DNA of 35,802 nt, taken from a virus. A program made the position numbers and the translations under genes. The notes below the pieces were generated by a model that ran no database searches, was not told where the DNA came from, and saw only the letters and a list, made by a program, of their open reading frames with translations. Each line of letters opens with the position of its first letter. The stretch's first letter is position 1. The stretch is taken from positions 1 to 35,802 of IMG/VR virus record IMGVR_UViG_3300014720_003043. The stretch is one strand, 5' to 3'. This document shows, one piece after another, positions 21,801 to 29,200 of the stretch.

Positions 21801-22073
21801 AAGTTGATTTCAGCTGTCGCAGTTAGATTGTTGTTCGAACAGAACGATGAAATTGTGAGACAACAATTCTTGGATTCGGTTAATCCAATCCTCGACTCAA
21901 TCAGAAGAGACAGAGGTCTTTATGACTTCCGTGTAACTGTCGCTTCTACACCTGAAGATTTGGATAGAAACACATTAACAGGTAAAATCTACCTAAAACC
22001 AACGAAGGCACTAGAATTCATCGATATCGAATTCTTGATTACTCCAACAGGAGCTTCGTTTGAGAATATTTAA
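18864..22073 (+). CDS. Tail sheath protein (T4 gp18-like), enlarged
   Basis: The 1069-residue protein starts with the sheath N-terminal pattern VFVSPGVYTSETDLSFVAQS, then GLVGETLYGPAFEP and YDEFQNFFGG. It ends with the strongly conserved contractile-sheath domain: ATGSIDYINNNNLCEAAIDM, FPWFASAGYTRGLV, LRLTQEDRDILYQGRINPIA, VIWGNKTLQ, NVRRLLLQARKLI, and a final YDFRVTV ... GKIYLKPTKALEFIDIEF strand pair. T4 gp18 is 659 residues. The extra ~400 residues lie in the middle, rich in Ser/Thr/Gly/Tyr, and probably form protruding domains on the sheath surface. It is transcribed from its own promoter region and followed by a hairpin. Confidence 0.92.
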   Translation: MFFQVTTQANQKVFVSPGVYTSETDLSFVAQSVGVTTLGLVGETLYGPAFEPIFITNYDEFQNFFGGVSPEKFIGTQIPKYEAAYIAKAYLQQSNQLFVTRVLGLSGYDAGPSWSITAIANVDGETVGIDAGVAQTFWSATFTGTSTGTSVTFTSALPSVISNSLTTQYTLYDGSTSSYSRDIQAFMNSISGNTALSATTAQFYGMPTQVGYDQFNGQYSVLSNNFGVDSLDPQANDLTDSVNDPWYYATFNVTGSSCDYSGYAWNYVVSNYYTGASNSFSGTVSGNVYFYSGESFTEYCNLVVGTLRSRGVSEYTPNDHGPLYQVTGLTDLQIVCTGPYSGISQNPFATFQVSGVTKTGTDFDFDVSFGASNANYITKVLGITNFGKSQFEVPVYVEESYPGLLTYGYNKGYIRGLNCDFIALPEARDTTSTTSIAWNLQQYQSPRTPYVVSELRGNKVYKLFRFVSISDGDLANTQIKISITNVSFSNQTFDVMVRDFFDTDANPIVLEKYTNCTLDPATNSFVGKKIGSFDGEYPLNSAYVMIEMADEAPFDALPCGFYGLDERIYESATNPSPFPIIKNRYFYPGETLYDPPFGTTAGGSNVVTASGDNVRRSYLGISSFFGIDSDLLQYKGRKNPTVNWYDATDSEPWNYQTQGFHFDSGATVVTIGNAYVTSGTPAFVCGIADFRAEPQTQANPYYFLYSRKFTFMFQGGFDGWDIYREFRTNTDRFQLGASGYLQGAYVSQRYPTASGDGTFKRIVVADNTQDFANTDYYAYLLGILSFNNPESTNINVFATGSIDYINNNNLCEAAIDMVTNQRADSVYIVTTPDYNMYTPDGSSQYEIIYPQEAVDNLDDTAIDSSYTATYYPWILERDTVNNTQIYLPPTGQVCRNLALTDNISFPWFASAGYTRGLVNSVKARLRLTQEDRDILYQGRINPIATFSDVGTVIWGNKTLQVRDTALNRLNVRRLLLQARKLISAVAVRLLFEQNDEIVRQQFLDSVNPILDSIRRDRGLYDFRVTVASTPEDLDRNTLTGKIYLKPTKALEFIDIEFLITPTGASFENI

Positions 22074-22082
22074 TATCTTTGT

Positions 22083-22106
22083 GAAGGGGGGAATTATCCC
22101 CCCTTC
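22083..22106 (+). terminator. Strong GC hairpin after tail sheath
   Basis: GAAGGGGGG (22083-22091), loop AATTAT, CCCCCCTTC (22098-22106): a perfect 9-base-pair stem, unusually GC-rich for this sequence. It is not followed by a clear T-run (TTAGCC), so termination may be partial. It starts 9 bases after the sheath stop and ends 14 bases before the next ATG. Confidence 0.65.
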
Positions 22107-22120
22107 TTAGCCAAATACAG

Positions 22121-22933
22121 ATGAAAAAAATTTTATCCGAAAAAATAACCGAAGCAGGTCCTGATTTGAAATACTACGCTTTTGATTGGGACGACAACAT
22201 CGTCCACATGCCAACTAAGATTGTGGTCTTAGATGAAGATGGTGATGAGGTTATGATGTCAACTTCGGATTTTGCGGACCACAGAGAGAAAATCGGAAAA
22301 GAACCTTTCAATTATAAGGGTTCCACTGTGGTTGGTTTTGCGGAAGACCCATTCCGTTATTTCGGTGTAAAGGGGGATGCTCAATTTATGGATGACGCTT
22401 TAGAAGCTCAAACAGGTCCTGCGTGGGATGACTTCCGAGAAGCAATCAACAATGGGTCTATTTTTGCGATAATCACCGCAAGAGGTCACCACCCAAACAC
22501 CCTCAAAGAGGCGATTTACAATTACATCCAAAATAATTTTGGTGGGATTGACCGCGAAGAGTTGATTAAAAACCTAAAAAAGTATCGTGATTTTGTGGGT
22601 GAGGAAGATATGTCGGACGAAGAACTTATCCGTTCATACTTAGAACTCAATCGTTATAACCCTGTAAGTTTCGGACAAGAAAAGTCGGCGGCGAGTCCCG
22701 AAGAGCTGAAAGTCCAAGCGATGGAAGATTTTGTCCGTTATGTCAAATCCATGGCGGCACTCCTACAGAAAAAGGCCTATCTAAAAAAAGACATTGCTAA
22801 TAAATTTATTCCATCTATTGGCTTTTCAGATGATGATGAAAGGAATGTAGAAGCGATGAAAAAACATTTTAAAGGGATAAAAGAACCAATTAAAACATAT
22901 ACCACTAAAGGAGGTACTAAAAGAGAATACTAG
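22121..22933 (+). CDS. HAD-superfamily phosphatase-like protein
   Basis: The 270-residue protein has HAD motif I in YYAFDWDDNIVHM (nucleophile D22, acid/base D24), motif II in FAIITARGHH (T118), and motif IV in IGFSDDDERNV (D236-D238). A helical cap of about 90 residues containing several Lys lies between them. The catalytic set appears intact, so it should be a Mg-dependent phosphatase or phosphotransferase; the substrate is unknown. It sits between tail sheath and tail tube genes, after a GC hairpin and before a new promoter motif, so its expression may be lower than that of its neighbours. Confidence 0.75.
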   Translation: MKKILSEKITEAGPDLKYYAFDWDDNIVHMPTKIVVLDEDGDEVMMSTSDFADHREKIGKEPFNYKGSTVVGFAEDPFRYFGVKGDAQFMDDALEAQTGPAWDDFREAINNGSIFAIITARGHHPNTLKEAIYNYIQNNFGGIDREELIKNLKKYRDFVGEEDMSDEELIRSYLELNRYNPVSFGQEKSAASPEELKVQAMEDFVRYVKSMAALLQKKAYLKKDIANKFIPSIGFSDDDERNVEAMKKHFKGIKEPIKTYTTKGGTKREY

Positions 22934-23001
22934 TACTGGAATTTAGTAGAAGAGTAATTTTCGGGTTTGAGAAGTCAAGAGAAAAATTTACTAACAAGGT
23001 A

Positions 23002-23008
23002 TATTTAT
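23002..23008 (+). promoter_or_regulatory. TATTTAT motif before tail tube gene
   Basis: It reads GGTA-TATTTAT-AAACAAAG, 36 bases upstream of the tube ATG at 23045. The leader is purine-rich (AAAGAAAAAGAAATACC). The spacing is almost the same as for the sheath gene (34 bases). Confidence 0.45.
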
Positions 23009-23044
23009 AAACAAAGATAAAACGTCTAAAGAAAAAGAAATACC

Positions 23045-23533
23045 ATGGCAGATTTATTAATGAAAATGCCCATTCCCTACGAACCGAAACGTCAGAATCG
23101 TTTCATTCTTAGGTTTCCCTCAACTTTGGGGATTAACGAATGGTTTGTAGAATCAACAGCCAGACCGCACATTACTATCGGTTCTACTGAAATCCAATTT
23201 TTGAATACCTCTACTTACGTGGCGGGTCGATTTTACTGGCAGACTATTCCGGTTGTATTCCGTGACCCAATCGGCCCATCAGCAGCTCAAGCTCTTATGG
23301 AGTGGGTACGTCTTCACGCAGAATCAGTGACCGGTCGTATGGGTTACGCTGCAGGTTACAAAAAAGATATCGACCTCGAAATGTTGGACCCAACAGGGGT
23401 TGTTGTAGAAAAATGGATTCTTTATGGTACATTCCTAACAGACGTTAACTTTAATTCATTGTCTTACTCACAAGACGGACTGGCAACAATCAGTGCCACT
23501 TTGAGAATGGACCGTTGTGTATTGATTTACTAA
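23045..23533 (+). CDS. Tail tube protein (T4 gp19-like)
   Basis: The 162-residue protein is close to T4 gp19 in length (163). It has the tube-fold pattern: RQNRFILRFPSTLGINEWFV, ARPHITIGSTEIQFLNTSTY, the VVFRDPIGPSAAQALMEWV segment, and a last strand pair ending TISATLRMDRCVLIY. Tube subunits stack as hexamer rings inside the sheath to form the DNA channel. A strong terminator directly follows, so it appears to be a one-gene transcript from the promoter motif at 23002, in keeping with high dosage. Confidence 0.92.
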   Translation: MADLLMKMPIPYEPKRQNRFILRFPSTLGINEWFVESTARPHITIGSTEIQFLNTSTYVAGRFYWQTIPVVFRDPIGPSAAQALMEWVRLHAESVTGRMGYAAGYKKDIDLEMLDPTGVVVEKWILYGTFLTDVNFNSLSYSQDGLATISATLRMDRCVLIY

Positions 23534-23570
23534 TTTTACATTTACAATAATTCTTATCAAATTATTTTTA

Positions 23571-23599
23571 ACCGTGGAGCGAAACTCTACGGTTTTTTT
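23571..23599 (+). terminator. Rho-independent terminator after tail tube gene
   Basis: ACCGTGGAG (23571-23579), loop CGAAA, CTCTACGGT (23585-23593): a 9-base-pair stem with one G-T wobble, followed by a run of T to 23599. This is a textbook intrinsic terminator. The next start codon lies only 2 bases after the T-run, so the downstream gene relies on readthrough or another promoter. Confidence 0.85.
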
Positions 23600-23601
23600 A
23601 T

Positions 23602-24345
23602 ATGGCAACAGAAACACAAGAATACGGACAAATGAATTTTGACTTACCACACGATGTGGTAGGTCTACCATCACAAGGATGGTTTTATAAAGGAAAGAAG
23701 TCGTCAATCAAGGTAGGATACCTTACCGCTGCGGATGAAAACATTATTATGGCGGGAGGGACGGATATGGTTCTTAACCTACTTCGAAACAAAATCTATG
23801 AACCAGGTATGAGGGTTGAAGAGTTGTTGGAAGGGGACATCGAAGCAATTTTGATTTTTTTGAGAAACACCGCATTTGGTCCCGAAGTTGAACTTAAACT
23901 TACCGACCCCAAAACCAAAAGTCAATTTACCACCAACGTAAGGTTGGATGAATTGACCATTATTAATGGTCAACAACCCGGTGAGGACGGATTTTTTGAA
24001 ACAATGTTACCTGTGTCAGGAGCAAACGTAAAACTAAAACCCCTTACATACGGAGAGGTTAATGAAATACAAAGACAAGTCGACACCTATCCACAAGGTA
24101 GAGTGGCTCCAAGAAGAACGTGGAGACTACAAAAAGAAATTGTTGCGGTTGATGGGAACACAGACAAGGGAATGATTTCTCGTTTTATCGAGACAATGAT
24201 GATTGCCGACTCCAAACACATAAAAAAATTCATGGACAAAAACGAACCCCGTTTGGATATGTCCCGTATCATTATGACCCCGTCTGGAGAAAGACTCACC
24301 GTGAATGTGGGTTTTGGGGTCGAATTTTTTCGCCCTTTCTTCTGA
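23602..24345 (+). CDS. T4 gp26-like baseplate/tail assembly protein
   Basis: The 247-residue protein has the T4_baseplate (gp26) family pattern: LPHDVVGLPSQGWFYKGK, an IKVGYLTAADENII segment, LLEGDIEAILIFLRN, and a beta-rich middle ending in LDELTI. The C-terminal part holds LTYGEVNEIQRQVDTYP and a helical region. In T4, gene 26 lies next to gene 51 and before genes 27-29, and the same order appears here. Its last codons overlap a second ORF in the +1 frame, and a T6 run (24325-24330) near the end could allow frameshifting into it. It starts right after the tube terminator. Confidence 0.7.
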   Translation: MATETQEYGQMNFDLPHDVVGLPSQGWFYKGKKSSIKVGYLTAADENIIMAGGTDMVLNLLRNKIYEPGMRVEELLEGDIEAILIFLRNTAFGPEVELKLTDPKTKSQFTTNVRLDELTIINGQQPGEDGFFETMLPVSGANVKLKPLTYGEVNEIQRQVDTYPQGRVAPRRTWRLQKEIVAVDGNTDKGMISRFIETMMIADSKHIKKFMDKNEPRLDMSRIIMTPSGERLTVNVGFGVEFFRPFF

Positions 24346-24481
24346 GTATAGACAAACACAATTGTCGGAATTTTATTACTTGGCTTCGGTCCTACATATA
24401 TCGTGGACTGATTTTCTTAAAATGCCCGTCTTTACGAGGAAGTTTTTGTTAGATAAGTGGATTGAAGATAATAAAAAATAA
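24305..24481 (+). CDS. gp51-like small tail assembly ORF overlapping gp26-like gene (possible frameshift extension)
   Basis: The 58-codon frame starts at ATG 24305 inside the upstream gene, in the +1 frame relative to it, and overlaps its last 41 bases. The product has a conserved-looking helical core: LSEFYYLASVLHISWTDFL, then KMPVFTRKFLLDKWIEDN. The 'MPvy.Rr...ekwie' pattern is typical of the small protein encoded after gp26-like genes and of the frameshift parts of tail assembly chaperones. It may be made from its own ATG, or as an extension: at GAA-TTT-TTT-CGC (24322-24333) a +1 slip on TTT-C, or a -2 slip on T6, would give a 292-293-residue fusion. It is shorter than common ORF-length cutoffs and easily missed. 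Confidence 0.7.
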   Translation: MWVLGSNFFALSSEYRQTQLSEFYYLASVLHISWTDFLKMPVFTRKFLLDKWIEDNKK

Positions 24482-24499
24482 AAAAAATCTCACAAAATC

Positions 24500-24506
24500 T
24501 ATTTAT
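24500..24506 (+). promoter_or_regulatory. TATTTAT motif before tape measure gene
   Basis: It reads AATC-TATTTAT-TAGAAAAC, 15 bases upstream of ATG 24522. The preceding 20 bases are A-rich. Confidence 0.4.
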
Positions 24507-24521
24507 TAGAAAACATTCTCT

Positions 24522-26237
24522 ATGGCAGAAGAAGAAGATAAGAAAAGTCTTAATGATGGATTAAAAGAGTCCGTCAATCTTCTCGGTAATATTGGTAGGA
24601 TTCAAGATGGTATTGTTACTATCAACTCCGGTTTTGGAGAGAGTAGACAACGTGTCGTTGAATTCAACAATGTATTAGCCGACAGTGCGGGAGAAATCAA
24701 AAGACTTGGGGGTAATATCACAGATGTTGCCGCCACGGTTACGGAAATCGCACAAGGTGCTAGAAGAAACGTTGTTGCGACAACCGATGTTGTTACTGAC
24801 CTTTTTGCCGTTTCACAATTCTTAGGGAAAGAAACTTCGGGTATTGTTGATAGTTTTGCTGCCGCGGGGATTGAAATGACAACAATCGGGGACACTATAT
24901 TAGAGAGTGTTCAGTATGTACAAAGTGTTGGTCTTAACGCTAAGACTATCATGGGTACGGTAGTAGAACAAACAGACCTACTCAACAGATTCAATTTCGA
25001 GGGTGGAGTACAAGGATTTACTCGTATGGCTGCTCAGGCATCTATGGTCCGTTTGGACATGAGTAAGACAGCGGCATTTGCTGACAAGGTTATGAATCCA
25101 CAAGGGGCGTTAGAGACCGCTCAGGCGTTCCAAAGGTTGGGTGTTGCTGCCGGAACTTTGATTGACCCGTTTGCTTTGATGGACGCCTCAATTAATGACC
25201 CTGAAGGATTACAGGAGAGTTTGATTGATATGACCAAACAGTTTACTCAATTCAATGAGGAGACAGGAAGATTTGAAATAAATCCTGGAGGTGTTCGATT
25301 GATGCACGAACTTGCCGAAGCGGCTGGTATGACATATAAGGAATTCAGTCAGGTTGCCCTTTCAAGTGCTGATTTAGATAGAAGATTATCCCAAATAAGT
25401 TTCAACATTGATGCCCCTGAAGAAGACAAACTTCTCATTGCCAACATGGCTAAGATGGGAGAAGGTGGTCGTTACTTTGTTGAAATTGAAGATGTGGGTA
25501 AAGTAGATTTGGCTAACATCACTGAGGAACAAATGGGAATGCTCAGAAAACAATATGAGGATACTCCAAAAACAATGGAAGACATTCTAAGAAGTCAAAA
25601 GGGTACTTTTGAACTTATGAGGTTGGATATTCAAGCCCTCCCGTACCAAATTGGATATGCTGTGGCTGGTCAAACAGGGTTAGCTAAGGGTATAGAGGCA
25701 ATAAGAGCGGCTGCGGGTATGGGGGCTGAAAGTATTTATGCCGCGGCTCCATCTGGAGAAGAACTCAGAAGAAGTGTTGAAGGTTTGGGTGATGAATTCA
25801 AGGTTGTTGTTGGCAAAATTATGGAAGATAATACGGAAGAAAACAGACAGAATCTTTTGGATATGTTGACACAAAATGCCGAAATAATAAAAGATAGTAC
25901 GTTGAATACCGCCTTAGAGGCGTTGAATAATTTCAAAATGGAGAAAGAGGAGCGAGATAATTCTGTCTACAAAGCCGCCATGAGTTTGGTAAATAAAATT
26001 GATACTTCAAGTGTTGATGCTGCTAAACTTACCGAAAAGGGTTCGGTGGACAAAACAACCACTACAAATGTGATTTTCGATGGTGAAATTGATATAAATG
26101 TTAATGTACCACCAGGCACCGACGCACGTGAACTGTCACGATACGTTAACACACCTGAGTTTAAGGAATCGTTTTATCTTATGATGAAAGAACAAATGGA
26201 TAAAGCCGTCAAGCCCGTGCCCCAAAAAGGTGGGTAA
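24522..26237 (+). CDS. Probable tape measure protein (T4 gp29-like)
   Basis: The 571-residue protein is Ala/Gly/Thr-rich and mostly helical, with amphipathic stretches (VNLLGNIGRIQDGIVTI, GNITDVAATVTEIAQ, TKAFADK-type helices), charged linkers, and a C-terminal beta-like end (FDGEIDINVNVPPGTD) followed by a Lys-rich helix. No cysteine-rich or enzymatic motif is visible. Its length is close to T4 gp29 (590 residues), which sets the length of the ~100 nm tail, and its place after the gp26/gp51-like pair agrees. The identification is by position, length and composition, since tape measures are poorly conserved. Confidence 0.6.
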   Translation: MAEEEDKKSLNDGLKESVNLLGNIGRIQDGIVTINSGFGESRQRVVEFNNVLADSAGEIKRLGGNITDVAATVTEIAQGARRNVVATTDVVTDLFAVSQFLGKETSGIVDSFAAAGIEMTTIGDTILESVQYVQSVGLNAKTIMGTVVEQTDLLNRFNFEGGVQGFTRMAAQASMVRLDMSKTAAFADKVMNPQGALETAQAFQRLGVAAGTLIDPFALMDASINDPEGLQESLIDMTKQFTQFNEETGRFEINPGGVRLMHELAEAAGMTYKEFSQVALSSADLDRRLSQISFNIDAPEEDKLLIANMAKMGEGGRYFVEIEDVGKVDLANITEEQMGMLRKQYEDTPKTMEDILRSQKGTFELMRLDIQALPYQIGYAVAGQTGLAKGIEAIRAAAGMGAESIYAAAPSGEELRRSVEGLGDEFKVVVGKIMEDNTEENRQNLLDMLTQNAEIIKDSTLNTALEALNNFKMEKEERDNSVYKAAMSLVNKIDTSSVDAAKLTEKGSVDKTTTTNVIFDGEIDINVNVPPGTDARELSRYVNTPEFKESFYLMMKEQMDKAVKPVPQKGG

Positions 26238-26242
26238 TTCCT

Positions 26243-26249
26243 ATTTATT
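26243..26249 (+). promoter_or_regulatory. TATTTAT motif before giant baseplate gene
   Basis: It reads TTCC-TATTTAT-TATAAAAG, 15 bases upstream of ATG 26265, the same spacing as for the tape measure gene. It lies in the 27-base gap between the two genes. Confidence 0.4.
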
Positions 26250-26264
26250 ATAAAAGAATACTGA

Positions 26265-29200
26265 ATGCCGAGTCCATTAGATTTTCCTAGTTCAGAAGTT
26301 TTTAGAAAAAAACTTGTAGTTAGGAACTTGGTGCCATACAAAAAGTCACCGAGCGCAATCAGTCCGCCAATTAACTACGAAACAATACAAAGGGATTTAT
26401 CACCAACAGATAGTGATGATACCTTAATTGACAACCCGTTATTCGCCAACAGACTATATCCACTCAACCAATACGGTGCTGATGGTGGGTACATTCAAGT
26501 AAGAGACCCGAATACACTACAGAATACAAATTCCAACGAGGGTGAGTATGGCTACCAAGACGCTAATATAATTGACGAAGCGGCAGTTGCCGCACTCCAA
26601 GGAATCGGAACTCTTTCACCTGCGTGGAAACCACTCAACGCTTATGCGAATACCACCCAATTATTTGATGCTGGCGAGTTCATTGGTCAGTTGGAAATCC
26701 TTCAAACAAACAACGGAAGAGGGGCAAACGGACAACCATATCCAAACTTTAATCCTTCATCATACAGAGCTGTTAGTTTAGTTCTCAACCCCGACCCAAC
26801 AGGTTCAAACGGACCGTTATCCTCCGATTCTTACTTAGCCAAACTTGGAGCGACATTCTACAGAAAGTCCTTCGAATACAATGTTGCTCGTCAAATTACC
26901 CAAGAGACACGAGGAAGAGCAAACTTTCTCAACGTAAACGGAGGAGAAGATATTTTTAACCTCATCACGGGTAGAGTTCCTTTGTTGGAACCAAACTACA
27001 CAATTACGTCTCCTTCCACTCTTGTTGGTGCGGCAGCTTCAGCACTTAATAGACTTTCAGGGACCTATGCACCGTTTTCAACAATTCCAGGTTCTTATTT
27101 CGACCCTTCAATCAACAGCAGGAACCCAACAACAACGCAACAATTAGCGGCAGCTTTTGGGGTTCAAAATCTTTTTGCGGGAATAGGTAGATTCTTTGCG
27201 GGTATCGGTGGACAACCAAGAACGGGTTCACAATTATTTTTAGCTAACACTGGACCTGGACAGAAATCAGCCCTGTTCAATAATCTTGACTACAACGTAT
27301 ACAAACCAGGATACGATAGAGGTATTCTCGATAGAGTTGCGGGTGCTTTAGTTGGAACTTTCTCCAACAATAGTGATTACTATGTAGGTTCGGTTAAGTC
27401 TGAACCGAGTCAGGTTTTCTCACCCGTTGGAGACCTTCCTGTAGACCAATTCGGTCGGGAAATACAAGCACCTGTTTACGGTCCGTCTGAACTTGCCCAA
27501 CTTTATGAGGGACCCGGTAGAGCACTTAGATTGGGCGTTAACGGACCAACTTATAGTAGTGGAGGTGGAATCGAAGGTGGGTTCACATGGGTGTCTCCCA
27601 AGTTCAAAGGGAATGCGGGAAAGTACGTAGGACCTGGTGGTAAAGTAATTGCTGACGACCCTGACTTTGCACCTTCAGGTTATGGTCCAACAGAGTCTAC
27701 AAACTACGAATTCCGTGAGGGTTCAATCCTTGATGATACTCAACGTATAATTGATTCTCAACCAAGAAGTGGCGGAAGAAGACAGCAACACGCGGGTAAT
27801 GCTATAGACCAAGTATCCAAAGTATTCAACGACGGATACAAGGAAATCACCAAAGGTTCTAAAGTAATTCGTTACATTGGACAACCCGGTGCTGAAGTGG
27901 GTGCAGAATACTGTAGAATATTCACAAAAGACACTCCCTATCTTCAATATAACGACCTTCAGAAACAAGATGGTATGACCACCCAAAATAGGAGATTCTC
28001 CTATTCAGTTTTGGATAGTACCTACAACCTTAACATTTATCCAAATAGAAGAGAAGGTGGGCAAGATTCAACAAACATCATTAATGGAGTACCACCTGCG
28101 GGTGGTGACATTAACGGTTATGCCAAAAAGTACATGTTCTCACTTGAAAACTTGGCGTGGAGAACATCTACAAGACCTGGTCTTTCTTATGGTGATTTGG
28201 CAGTTTGTGAAAGAGGACCGAATGGAGGTAGAATTATGTGGTTCCCTCCTTACAACTTAAAGTTCAACGAAAGTACATCGGCATCCTTTCAACAAACCGA
28301 CTTCATTGGAAGACCCGAACCTGTGTTCACTTACAAAAACTCAAACCGTTCGGGAAGTTTGAATTGGAGTATTGTTGTTGACCACCCGTCAATTATGAAC
28401 ATGATTGTTAATAGGGTATTATCGAATGAGAACAATAAAAATAGAATTGATTCTATTATTGAATCCTTCTTTGCTGGATGTCGTAAGTATGACATCTACG
28501 AATTAGCTGCGAGGTACTACACAATTAATCCTGAAGACTTGTTTGAGATTCAACAAAGAATTCAAAATCAGGACATCACCACCGAGGAGATTCGTTACAT
28601 TAAAAACACCATCCAAGTTGGAGATGCTTCAACATCGAATGGTGGGACTCCAGGTGGTAGTAATACAAACACTTCATCTGATACTTCACAGACAAGTAAT
28701 CAGGACAACTTTGAAGAACTTATCAACTTGGGTTTGTATTTTGATAACGACATTCCCCTACCGAATCAGGCGGTTCAAAACTATGAGAATTACTACACAA
28801 CTTACGTAGGTTCTCAGAGTAAACAAATCTATGCCGATACGAGTTTAGAACCACAAAAAGTTTCTGTGTTTTTCACAAACATAGTTGAGGCAAACAAGGT
28901 AAAAATCCAACAAAAACTTTTATTGTTGAACGACAGACTCACACAATATCCACAGGCAACTGCGGAATTGGTGTTAAGAGGTACGGCATCAAGTCCGGCA
29001 TCGGCGGATTACAACCGTAGTTTAGGACAGAGACGTGTTGATGCTGCGGTACAATTTATTCGAAACATTGGAAACTTGGGAAGGTTCATTGACGAAAAAA
29101 AGTTAACAATTGTTTCTACAGCCCCGGGTGAAGTTGCGTTTGTTGACCCTGATGGAGACGGAGCAACATATGAAAGACAATTCTGTTCGACTTCGGCGGA

